DNA from: CAYJAD01 sp964370015
Lineage (GTDB): Bacteria; Desulfobacterota; Desulfovibrionia; Desulfovibrionales; Desulfovibrionaceae
NCBI GenBank assembly: GCA_964370015.1
Contig: CAYJHD010000002.1
Span: 17,865 to 81,864, forward strand
Reading direction: 5' to 3'
Length of the DNA: 64,000 nt
Under the pieces are notes generated by a model. That model ran no database searches. It was not told the origin of the DNA and saw nothing but the letters and a program-made list of their open reading frames with translations. Below, in pieces: positions 15,759-23,578 of this stretch; within the stretch, counting starts at the first letter, position 1, and every line of letters starts with the position of its first letter. The position numbers and the translations under genes are program-made.

Positions 15759-17074
15759 GTATAAGAACACGTTTGGCAACACTGTGCATGTATTTTATTG
15801 GTATATGCTTTTTCGCTTGGATTTTGCCCATGTTTTATCAATTGCTTTTCGTAAAAACCGTGGACAAAACGCATATGTTCTTCAGCCCTGTGGATAATAA
15901 CATGATTTTCACAGAGCAATTGCTTGAGCGAGATGTAAAGGCAGAAGAAAAATCCGAAAATCACCATGCCGATGTGGTGTATAAGAATGAAAAGGGTGAA
16001 TACTTTACTCGCAATGAGTTTGAAGCAAAAATTCCCTTTATCTATTATAGAAATATGGAATTGCGTGGCCTTTTGCCATTAAACCTACACGGAAAGAGCC
16101 TTGATCGTGCCGCCATCCAAAAAGAGCGTCGCGTATTTGAAATGCCATCGCGTCTTTTGGATGATCATGTGTATAAAGAAGAAATTTATCCTCTTATGGA
16201 TGCCAACCCCGGGCAAGTGGCCTTGGTTTTGCCAGCGGATAGAATTCGTTTCACCGATACAGCATTGGAATTCATCGACAGTGACTTAAATGGTGTGGAT
16301 GCTGAGCAAACACAAGCTTATACCAAGGCTTTGTCCGACAAGGGATTCACCTTTCCTGCCAAGGGCGTATGGGGTAACTTCACCACATTTAAACCCTTTG
16401 AGGGTGGCACCTTTGTGGTGGATACTGCCGGTAAGACTTTTCATTTAGTGCGTAGAAATAATATTCTTGAAGTGGTAGTGGTGCCTTTTGCCAAGGATAT
16501 TGTGCCGCAAAAAATGGTCATCGCTGAAGCGAAAGACCGTAAATATCTTGGTTTAGTTTTGGATACCCAAAACCGCATGTATCTTATGCACCAAGATGGT
16601 TTTGCTTTAACCTATATTCCCACCAAGGAATATGCCCCGCAGCATATGGATTTTAAACTTATTATGGATCCATTGTTCATGACTGCGGTGTATTCTGATG
16701 CAAAGCATATCCACGCTGTGGCCTTTGCCAATGCAGAGAATCTTGGCGGTAGTGTGAAGCCTTTGCATTCGTATGTGCATCAAATGAGCATGAGTAAGGA
16801 TACTAGCCTTACGCAAGTGGCAGACATTATTTTTCCTTTCATGCTATCATTTACTGATTTGCATAGCTCCAAGGGACAGTTTAAAACGGCCATGAGTTCG
16901 CAATATTTTGGCTATGGGATTATGTTTAATCTTTTACTGGCTCTAGCGTATGGCTTTGCATTTAGGACCTATAGAATGGCTAAAGTTGCAAGACAAGGCC
17001 TTTTTGTAGCGGTATTTGGCATATATGTGCTTATTCCATTGGTACTTATGGAACAATATAAAGAGAGAAACTAA
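15755..17074 (+). CDS. Membrane-anchored extracytoplasmic protein linked to the ABC transporter (DUF4857-like)
   Basis: The 439-residue protein has one N-terminal membrane segment (about residues 8-30), a large extracytoplasmic domain of roughly 350 residues, and two C-terminal membrane segments (GIMFNLLLALAYGFAF and GLFVAVFGIYVLIPLVLM). It resembles the DUF4857 proteins that accompany small ABC exporters in related bacteria; that identification is from memory and tentative. The start overlaps the permease stop by four bases. A role as the transporter's periplasmic partner or substrate receptor is inferred from topology and coupling. Confidence 0.6.
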   Translation: MSIRTRLATLCMYFIGICFFAWILPMFYQLLFVKTVDKTHMFFSPVDNNMIFTEQLLERDVKAEEKSENHHADVVYKNEKGEYFTRNEFEAKIPFIYYRNMELRGLLPLNLHGKSLDRAAIQKERRVFEMPSRLLDDHVYKEEIYPLMDANPGQVALVLPADRIRFTDTALEFIDSDLNGVDAEQTQAYTKALSDKGFTFPAKGVWGNFTTFKPFEGGTFVVDTAGKTFHLVRRNNILEVVVVPFAKDIVPQKMVIAEAKDRKYLGLVLDTQNRMYLMHQDGFALTYIPTKEYAPQHMDFKLIMDPLFMTAVYSDAKHIHAVAFANAENLGGSVKPLHSYVHQMSMSKDTSLTQVADIIFPFMLSFTDLHSSKGQFKTAMSSQYFGYGIMFNLLLALAYGFAFRTYRMAKVARQGLFVAVFGIYVLIPLVLMEQYKERN

Positions 17075-17094
17075 CGTTTAACAGGTAGGTAAGT

Positions 17095-17400
17095 ATGATT
17101 ACACGTTTTGGTACAGCAAAGGAAATGATCGTTCAACCCATTGAAGAGGATAATAAACCTTACTTATTGGCCATAGATCAACGCGGGTTGTATTTAACTG
17201 TAGAAAGATATGTGGACAGCAACTTTTCTGACCCCAATCGTAATAGTGATCGTAAGCTTATGGAGCAAAGAATTAATGCTCTTGGCATAGATTGCAAAGC
17301 TTTCTATGAAGAAAATAAACATCTTGTTCAAGTAATGCCTAAAGAAAAGGCTGCCAAGGTTAACCCCATTAAAGCTTCTAAGCGTAGCATGAAGAAATAA
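17095..17400 (+). CDS. Small basic protein of unknown function, end of the ABC unit
   Basis: This 101-residue soluble protein has no signal peptide, and I do not recognise it. The tail is strongly basic (KASKRSMKK). It starts 21 bases after the previous gene with AGGTAGGTA-like spacing upstream and is followed by a terminator, so it closes the transporter unit. Confidence 0.55.
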   Translation: MITRFGTAKEMIVQPIEEDNKPYLLAIDQRGLYLTVERYVDSNFSDPNRNSDRKLMEQRINALGIDCKAFYEENKHLVQVMPKEKAAKVNPIKASKRSMKK

Positions 17401-17420
17401 AACTTCTCTGCAGAACAAAT

Positions 17421-17458
17421 AAAGCGACTGTGCTCTGTGAGTATGGTCGTTTTTTTTG
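17421..17458 (+). terminator. Rho-independent terminator of the ABC transporter unit
   Basis: A short stem pairs AAGCGAC at 17422-17428 with GTCGTTT starting at 17446 (one G-T pair) and merges into a run of eight T. It lies 20 bases after the last stop of the unit. Confidence 0.6.
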
Positions 17459-17583
17459 TTACTGGGCGTACTCCTTGAAGAGAATTATATTTTCCTGCAA
17501 TTGCAAGCTTTTCAAATGAGTCTCTTTGGGATACCCTAGACCATCTTGTTGTATCATCTTGCAAAGTCGTTCATGGAGGTCTT

Positions 17584-19647
17584 ATGTTTTCACTGGAAAA
17601 ACGCATAAATATTTTAATTGTTGCCTTATTGCTTGGAGTGGTGGGCTTTATTATTCTTTTAAATAGCTTCCTTTTTCAGCAGGCCATGACCAAACAGTTA
17701 TTGGAAGAACGACTTCCTTCCAAAGCGCAAGAAATTCTTCATGCCTTAGATCAAAAAATCATGGAGCCCAGCAGGGCCATATCTTTAATTGTGAATAGTC
17801 CCCAATTGCATGAATGGGTTCGCGCAGGAGAACCCAATGAAGATTTGGATAAAATCTACGGCATCATTGAAAGCTTTGTGAATTCCTATGGCATGCTTGG
17901 TGGAAATTTTGTTTCCGATGCCACTAAGCAATATACGGATTTTTTGCAGGGAAAAAAGGATTATTCCTACTCCATCACCGATAAAGACACGTGGTTTTAC
18001 GGTTTTAAAAATAGTGATACGCAAATGAATATTGTGGTGTATGTAAATGACCCCACATGGGGAACAAAAGCTTTTATTAACCGTAGGGTAACTGTGGATG
18101 GTACTTTTGCCGGTTTAGCTTCTTCTTCCATTGATTTGAAGGATTTTGTACAAAGTTTGCGTCAAATGAAAATTGGTGAGGAAGGACAGACTTTTTTGGT
18201 GGACGAAAAGGGCTTCATTCGCTTGCATGAAGATACGGCGCTTATTAATACCAAGTTGATAGATTCGTATCCAGAATACGCCAAGCACTGGCAGACCATG
18301 ACTCAAAGGGAAAGTGCGCAAAGCACCATAGAGCACCAAGGCCAGCGTTTTTACTCCATAAGTAATAAGGTACCTGTGCTTGGATGGTACCTTGTGAGCA
18401 TGGCCAGTCATGATGAAAATAGTGCCAGCGTGCGTGCTTCCACATATTATGGGGTGGGGCTTTCGCTTATACTTACTTTTGTGGGAACCATCATAGGGGT
18501 ATTTTTTGTGCGTACTGTTGTGCGTCCTTTGCGTCATTTGGCAAGTTATGCCGATGATGTATCCCGCGGCGTGCTGGATAAAGAATTACATATACAAAGA
18601 AATGATGAAATTGGTGTGCTGGCAGATGCCTTACGCGGCATGGTGGAGTCTTTACGACAAAAAATCATGCAGGCCGAAGAGCAAGGCAAGCAAGTGCAAG
18701 AGCAAATAGAAAGCGTGCAAAGAGCGCGTCAGGAAAGCGAAGCCCAACAAAGCAAAACCTATGCTTTATTGGTGGCCACGCAAGATAGTGCCGCTCAAGC
18801 CGGGGGCATTTCAGAAGCACTCAATGCTGCTGCCGGTGAGCTTGGTAGAGAAAATAGTAAGGTTCTACAAGGAACAGATGAACAGCGCAGGCGTGTGGAT
18901 GATGCCAGCCATGCTGTGAGTACCATGGTGTCTGCCTTTGGTCGTATTTTGCAAAGCACAGAAAATGCTGTGGTACAAGAGGATGAAGCTCGCACCATAG
19001 CCCAAATGGGAGCCAGCAAGGTGGCTTCTGTCATAGATGCCAACGGCGCTGTGAGCGATATGGCTTTAAAAATGCGTCAAGCCATGGAACAATTGCAAGA
19101 GCAAACCCATGGAATTAGTAGTATTCTTAATACCATTACGGATATTGCAGACCAAACAAATCTACTAGCACTCAACGCCGCCATTGAAGCTGCTCGCGCC
19201 GGAGATGCCGGCCGTGGCTTTGCCGTGGTGGCCGATGAAGTACGTAAATTGGCAGAAAAAACCATGCAAGCCACCAGTGAAGTGGGCGCAGCCATATCTA
19301 AGGTACAAAAAGCTTCTCAGGAAAATAGTACCATCATGGCGGACACCCATGAAGCAGTACATAAGGCCACAAGCTTGGCGCAAGATTCCGGCGCGGCATT
19401 ACAAAATATCGTGGGCCTTACGGAAGAAAACGCGGCCATGGTGCGTGATATGGCGGCCTTGATACAAAATCTCACGGTGCAGACCGACGCCATAACTAAG
19501 GCCATTGTTTCTTTGGAAAGTAATATCAATGAAACGGCTTCGGGCATGAATGTGTCTTCGCAAATTACACACACCATCATTGAGCAAGCTGAAAATCTGG
19601 ATACGCTCATTGCCAATTTACAAGAGCATGGCAAAAAAGGTGTGTAG
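17584..19647 (+). CDS. Methyl-accepting chemotaxis protein with periplasmic Cache-type sensor
   Basis: This 687-residue chemoreceptor has a first membrane segment at about 10-32, a periplasmic dCache-like domain to about 285, and a second segment at about 290-312. A HAMP domain follows, then a long coiled-coil signalling region whose tip reads DIADQTNLLALNAAIEAARAG with RGFAVVADEVRKLAEKT. It relays ligand binding to CheW/CheA at the cell pole. Within the Cache domain, WFYGFKNS and a DPTWG stretch line the likely ligand pocket. There is no C-terminal CheR-tethering pentapeptide. TGGAGGTCTT precedes the ATG. No che genes are adjacent, so it feeds a pathway encoded elsewhere. Confidence 0.92.
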   Translation: MFSLEKRINILIVALLLGVVGFIILLNSFLFQQAMTKQLLEERLPSKAQEILHALDQKIMEPSRAISLIVNSPQLHEWVRAGEPNEDLDKIYGIIESFVNSYGMLGGNFVSDATKQYTDFLQGKKDYSYSITDKDTWFYGFKNSDTQMNIVVYVNDPTWGTKAFINRRVTVDGTFAGLASSSIDLKDFVQSLRQMKIGEEGQTFLVDEKGFIRLHEDTALINTKLIDSYPEYAKHWQTMTQRESAQSTIEHQGQRFYSISNKVPVLGWYLVSMASHDENSASVRASTYYGVGLSLILTFVGTIIGVFFVRTVVRPLRHLASYADDVSRGVLDKELHIQRNDEIGVLADALRGMVESLRQKIMQAEEQGKQVQEQIESVQRARQESEAQQSKTYALLVATQDSAAQAGGISEALNAAAGELGRENSKVLQGTDEQRRRVDDASHAVSTMVSAFGRILQSTENAVVQEDEARTIAQMGASKVASVIDANGAVSDMALKMRQAMEQLQEQTHGISSILNTITDIADQTNLLALNAAIEAARAGDAGRGFAVVADEVRKLAEKTMQATSEVGAAISKVQKASQENSTIMADTHEAVHKATSLAQDSGAALQNIVGLTEENAAMVRDMAALIQNLTVQTDAITKAIVSLESNINETASGMNVSSQITHTIIEQAENLDTLIANLQEHGKKGV

Positions 19648-19711
19648 TGCTTTTTATGCACTCTAATTTCTTGCCATGTGATGCTTTTTTAGTGACGCCT
19701 AAGGATATATC

Positions 19712-20470
19712 ATGATTGATTTTCCACTGTTTTTGCCGTGCTACATAGCTTTTGTGGTTTTTGTGGCAGCTGTCATGCGCGGCTTTTGCGGCTTTGGATT
19801 TTCCATGATTGTGGTCATTCTTGGAAGTTTAATTGTAACTCCGGCGGAAATAGTACCGGCTGTACTTGTGTGGGAAATTTTGGCCAGTGTGGTGTTTTTT
19901 CCCAGTATTTGGCATCAAATCGCGTGGAAGACACTTAAGAACTTGAGCTTTGGTGTTGTTTTGGGAACGCCCGTGGGTGTATGGCTTTTGGCCACCATAC
20001 AGCCTTCATATATGATCATTGCCATTAATACCGTGGCTTGCCTTTGTTGTGTGGCCATCTTACGTGGTTATGTGTTGCGTTCCAATCTAAGTACCAAGGG
20101 TATTTTAGGGACGGGGCTCTTAAGCGGCTTGCTCAATGGTTCTTGTGCCAATGGTGGTTTACCTTTAATTTTACTTTTTCTTTCAAGTCCTTTGGCCGCC
20201 GCCACGGGAAGGGCATCGCTCATTGCTTTTTTCTTTTTTACGGATGTGTGGGCTTCTGTTTTTGCTGTGCAGCAAGGGCTTGTTTCCATGGAAACCTTTG
20301 ATTTTGTTCTCTGGGGTTTGCCAACTTTAGCCTTGGGGCTTTGGTGTGGTAATATGCTTTTTGTTCGCTTGGATGTGGCGTATTTTAAGCGCATAAGTAT
20401 GTATCTTCTGGCAGGACTTTCCACTGCGGCTTTATGTTATGAGCTTGTGAAGCTTTTTATGGCAGGGTAA
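19712..20470 (+). CDS. TauE/SafE family sulfite/organosulfonate-type permease
   Basis: The 252-residue integral membrane protein has about eight hydrophobic segments. It shows the two-half TauE/SafE pattern: GFCGFGFSMIVVILGSL in the first half and GLLSGLLNGSCANGGLPLILLFL in the second. The family exports sulfite, sulfonates or related anions. In a sulfur-metabolising anaerobe such a carrier would be useful, but the substrate is not shown by sequence. It stands alone between a chemoreceptor gene and the convergent cobS gene. Confidence 0.8.
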   Translation: MIDFPLFLPCYIAFVVFVAAVMRGFCGFGFSMIVVILGSLIVTPAEIVPAVLVWEILASVVFFPSIWHQIAWKTLKNLSFGVVLGTPVGVWLLATIQPSYMIIAINTVACLCCVAILRGYVLRSNLSTKGILGTGLLSGLLNGSCANGGLPLILLFLSSPLAAATGRASLIAFFFFTDVWASVFAVQQGLVSMETFDFVLWGLPTLALGLWCGNMLFVRLDVAYFKRISMYLLAGLSTAALCYELVKLFMAG

Positions 20471-20513
20471 TGCAATAAGAAAAGTATACAACTAATTTTT
20501 TATAGTATTTGTT

Positions 20514-20566
20514 TAGGTAGCATTTTTACACTGTTGGGAAACAGGTATGAGGTGCTACCTATTTTT
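20514..20566 (+). terminator. Stem-loop terminator between convergent genes
   Basis: TAGGTAGCA (20514-20522) pairs with TGCTACCTA (20553-20561), followed by TTTTT. It serves the TauE/SafE gene and overlaps the last codons of cobS on the other strand. Confidence 0.6.
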
Positions 20567-21365
20567 ATACAAGGCACAAAGCAAGGAGTACAATACATTC
20601 TGTGAGCTCTATGAGGCAGCCGTATACATCACCGGTGACGCCGCCAAGGGCTTTTTGGGCTTTGCTGACGAGGGCATAGGTGCAAATCATGGCACCTATG
20701 CAAGCCATAGGGATACTATATATAATCATGCTATGGGCTGGAACCAAGTAGGCTGCATACCCTGTGCAGAGTGCCAACGCGCACATGAAAAGCGCATTGC
20801 CTTTTTCCGCTTTGCTTGTGAGGTGCTTGGTAACTGTTTTTCCAAGGCCTTGATCTTGTAGCTGTTCACGAGCGTGGGGCGCGCGTCGAGCCACAAGCAC
20901 CATGGCTCTAGCTAAGGACGCCGCAAAGCATAGCCCCAGTAAGCCAAAGAGTATTTCATATACGCCTTTGGGAGCAAAAAAATGTTGCGCCACATGTGCC
21001 AGTGCCCATACTTTTATGGATAGAATGAAAAAAACGGCAATGGAAGCAAAGGTTCCCACGGCGGGATCTTTCATGATGGCAAGCCTTTTTTCTTTGGAGG
21101 CTTCCACCACAAGGGCGTCGGCACAGTCTGCAAGGCCGTCCATATGTAAGCCACCTGTGACACCAACCCAAACCAAAGCGCCTAGAATTCCAGCAAGTAT
21201 GGGCGAGAAAAAGAGCGCAAAAAGTAGGAGCAATAGTCCCACACATAGTCCCACGCATAGTCCCACAGCAGGAAGAAAAGCTGTGAGCCCGTGAAGGGAC
21301 ATGTGTTGTGGGATGTTTCCCACAGGGAGGCGTGTGAAAAAAGCAAGAGAAGCGCGAAAGCTCAT
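20565..21365 (-). CDS. cobS: Adenosylcobinamide-GDP ribazoletransferase (cobalamin synthase)
   Basis: CobS is a membrane enzyme that joins adenosylcobinamide-GDP and alpha-ribazole to give adenosylcobalamin, or its phosphate, in the last step of nucleotide-loop assembly. The 266 residues match the family. The hallmark GGLHMDGLADCADAL (about residues 91-105) and the following RLAIMKDPAVGTF are present, with about six membrane segments. A small in-frame duplication gives VGLCVGLCVGL near residue 36. It is the third gene of a minus-strand run with an MFS carrier and the cob(I)alamin adenosyltransferase. Other cobalamin genes are not in the window. Confidence 0.92.
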   Translation of the reverse strand: MSFRASLAFFTRLPVGNIPQHMSLHGLTAFLPAVGLCVGLCVGLLLLLFALFFSPILAGILGALVWVGVTGGLHMDGLADCADALVVEASKEKRLAIMKDPAVGTFASIAVFFILSIKVWALAHVAQHFFAPKGVYEILFGLLGLCFAASLARAMVLVARRAPHAREQLQDQGLGKTVTKHLTSKAEKGNALFMCALALCTGYAAYLVPAHSMIIYSIPMACIGAMICTYALVSKAQKALGGVTGDVYGCLIELTECIVLLALCLV

Positions 21366-21390
21366 GGGGTTACCTTGTGTAGGTGGAAAG

Positions 21391-21894
21391 TTAAAATTCT
21401 ATGCCGAGGGTGGCAGGCACACCGCGTTTGCAGGCATGTTTAATATCAGCAATTTCAGACACAATATCCGCAATCTCTGTGAGCCATGCTGGTAGGCCGC
21501 GCCCCGACAGTACAAGGTGCACCCCTTTGGAATTGCACAGGTGTATAAGTTCAGTCACTTCTTCTTGTGTTACAAGTTGGCTTTTTAAGGCATAAAGGCA
21601 TTCGTCCAGAATGAGCATGTGTGCCACATCACTTTTGCTGCGTGCCCATGTGAGTACATTTTCAGCTGCTGTACGGTGCTCGGGCCTTTGTTCTTCTTTG
21701 GTGAAAAAGCCCTTACCGCCAATGAAAAAATCTTCGCCCAATATGTTTTGCAAAAATTTCTGCTCACCGGTTTGTTGGTCAGACTTCATAAATTGGCCAA
21801 AGCATACGCGCAGGGAGTTGCCATGGGCGCGTATGGCTTGCCCCACGCAAGCACTGGTTTTTCCTTTGCCATTTCCCGTATAAATAATAATCAT
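21391..21894 (-). CDS. cobO: Cob(I)alamin adenosyltransferase, CobO/BtuR type
   Basis: This enzyme transfers the adenosyl group of ATP to the cobalt of corrinoids. The 167 residues begin with the CobA/BtuR P-loop (MIIIYTGNGKGKTSACVGQA). FGQFMKSD, the LILDECLYALKS Walker B region and LSGRGLPAWL are all family features. It is a little shorter than BtuR at the N-terminus, lacking the usual leading arm, so it is the minimal form. Only 25 bases separate it from cobS downstream. Confidence 0.92.
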   Translation of the reverse strand: MIIIYTGNGKGKTSACVGQAIRAHGNSLRVCFGQFMKSDQQTGEQKFLQNILGEDFFIGGKGFFTKEEQRPEHRTAAENVLTWARSKSDVAHMLILDECLYALKSQLVTQEEVTELIHLCNSKGVHLVLSGRGLPAWLTEIADIVSEIADIKHACKRGVPATLGIEF

Positions 21895-21930
21895 AAATAT
21901 TCCTTAGCTCTTTTTAGATCATATGGTTAG

Positions 21931-23181
21931 TTATAGCAGTTTGCCATCTTTTTCTGCAATGAAAAATGTGGACATAAGGGCAAGGGTACAGGAAATTACA
22001 TAGAGCCAACATACGGGCGTGAACATATGAGCTTGAAGCACATCTTCATAGCCGGCATTATCCAATAAAGCCCCAATGAGCGGTTGGAACACAGCAGAGC
22101 CAAACATGGCAAAGGAATAGAATAATCCATTGGATGTGCTGGCAATGCTTTTGGGGAAAAGTTCGCGCACTGAGGCCATATACAGGCCAGCAGGAGAGGC
22201 AAGCACAACGGAAAGAAGTATGCCCCAAATGAATATTTCTGTGGTGCCAAAGCTTCCATTACGCAAAAATAAAGAGCCCATTAAAGCAAAAAACACACCA
22301 TTGGCAGCAATAATAATACCTTTGCGCGAGGAAAGCTTTGCCGCCATGGTGGCAAAGGCAATGGGGGCGATAATGGCAATGATGGCTGCCATGCTGAGCA
22401 AAGAGGCCATGTCTTGTTTGCTTAGGCCCACCACAGAAGTGTAATATAAACCGGCCCATAAGCCCACAAAGCTAAATAAGGTGGCGGCATTTATTGTAAA
22501 GATTAAAGTCAGAATCCAAAAATTACGTCGCTTTAAAATGAGTTTGATGGATTCCATGATGGAAATGGGCGCCAAGGCTTGTGCTTCTGGGGTGGGCGAT
22601 GTTTCTTGTTTGGCATCTTTAAAGAAAAACCAAGCTAAAATGGTGACTATCAAGGTGATGACGGCGAGACCTTGAGAGGAAATACGCCAGCCAAAATTTT
22701 CCACAAAATAAGAAAGAGGAGCTCCTGCCAGAGCAGAAGCTATGCCCACGGCCACAGCCAATACAGAACTAACAATAATAACGTATGTTTTTTGGCTAAA
22801 CCAGTCGGCCAAAGCTTTATATGCCGGCATAAGTATGAGGGAGCACCCTATGCCTACTGCTAGTCTTCCTAAAAATGCCATGGTTCCTGTGCTGGCTGTG
22901 GCAAAAAAGAATGTGCCAATGCATGTGAAGGCCAAAGCAAGGCTTATGAGTTTTCGCGGTGATGTTTTATCTGACAAAATTCCGCTGGGTATTTGTAATA
23001 CGGCATAAGGGTAAAAATACGCCGATGCCAAGAGTCCCAAAAAAGCAGCATTGACGCCAAGGTCCTGCATTATGTCATTGGCCATAACCGCCGGGCTCAT
23101 ACGGTGAAAAATAACCACTGTGTAAGCAAATATGGCAATGGCCAAAATAACCCAGCGATAGGGTGATGTGTAACGATGCAT
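21931..23181 (-). CDS. Major facilitator superfamily transporter
   Basis: The 416-residue, 12-helix carrier has an MFS motif A-like loop (GILSDKTSPRK) between helices 2 and 3 and the GRLAVGIGCSLILMPAYKALADWF segment typical of the NarK/OFA/GlpT-like superfamily region. A GGAG ribosome-binding site lies before ATG 23181. It precedes cobO and cobS on the same strand, 36 bases from cobO, so they are probably co-transcribed. No motif fixes the substrate; corrinoid precursor transport is one idea but unsupported. I looked for a cobalamin riboswitch upstream and did not see one. Confidence 0.8.
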   Translation of the reverse strand: MHRYTSPYRWVILAIAIFAYTVVIFHRMSPAVMANDIMQDLGVNAAFLGLLASAYFYPYAVLQIPSGILSDKTSPRKLISLALAFTCIGTFFFATASTGTMAFLGRLAVGIGCSLILMPAYKALADWFSQKTYVIIVSSVLAVAVGIASALAGAPLSYFVENFGWRISSQGLAVITLIVTILAWFFFKDAKQETSPTPEAQALAPISIMESIKLILKRRNFWILTLIFTINAATLFSFVGLWAGLYYTSVVGLSKQDMASLLSMAAIIAIIAPIAFATMAAKLSSRKGIIIAANGVFFALMGSLFLRNGSFGTTEIFIWGILLSVVLASPAGLYMASVRELFPKSIASTSNGLFYSFAMFGSAVFQPLIGALLDNAGYEDVLQAHMFTPVCWLYVISCTLALMSTFFIAEKDGKLL

Positions 23182-23276
23182 AATGTCTCCAAATGTATGA
23201 ACATATATTTGTAAGGTGAGTGAAGTTTATAGGCGTATTTATGTGTGATGCAAAGTTATAAAGCATAGTGAAAGAG

Positions 23277-23305
23277 TTGACAATATGGTAAAGTGGTCTT
23301 ATCTA
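23277..23305 (+). promoter_or_regulatory. Candidate promoter of the adhesin gene
   Basis: TTGACA (23277-23282), a 17-base spacer and TATCTA (23300-23305). The same -35/-10 pair occurs before the small orphan gene at 55045-55072. It would give an adhesin leader of about 265 bases. Confidence 0.5.
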
Positions 23306-23578
23306 TTTTGCACGCGAGAGCGTGTGAGTAAGTTTTTTTGCTCCCATATTGTACAGCTTGTTTGCGCGCGGCCAATACTGCTGCCGAATAAGTTGAGGGT
23401 TTGCGTGTTTTTCGTAGCCCGAGGGGTCCCCCTCGTCGTTTTGTAATTTTCGTATATTACCAAGCGCCTTATATTCCTTTATTTTACTTAGGACGTTTTA
23501 TCTACACAGTGACTTGTTAAGGTGTGCTCTTTTTGCATGCTTTATTTAGGACACCTTACCAACGAGAAGGAAAATTCC
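23306..23578 (+). other. Long structured leader of the adhesin gene
   Basis: This non-coding stretch before the adhesin ATG contains two obvious hairpins: CACGC-GAGA-GCGTG near 23311-23324, and a GC-rich stem at 23420-23435 pairing CGAGGG with CCCTCG. I recognise no known riboswitch class. The GC-rich stem is followed by TCGTTTTGTAATTTT, a weak terminator-like run, so attenuation is possible. The upstream part (23182-23276) holds the MFS gene's own promoter region. Confidence 0.4.

Noticed and set aside
20547..20861. Plus-strand frame after the TauE/SafE gene
   Set aside because: It runs antisense to cobS and through the terminator.
23182..23276. Cobalamin riboswitch upstream of the MFS-cobO-cobS run
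   Set aside because: I looked for the B12-box type core on the minus strand and found no convincing match, and the space is short.
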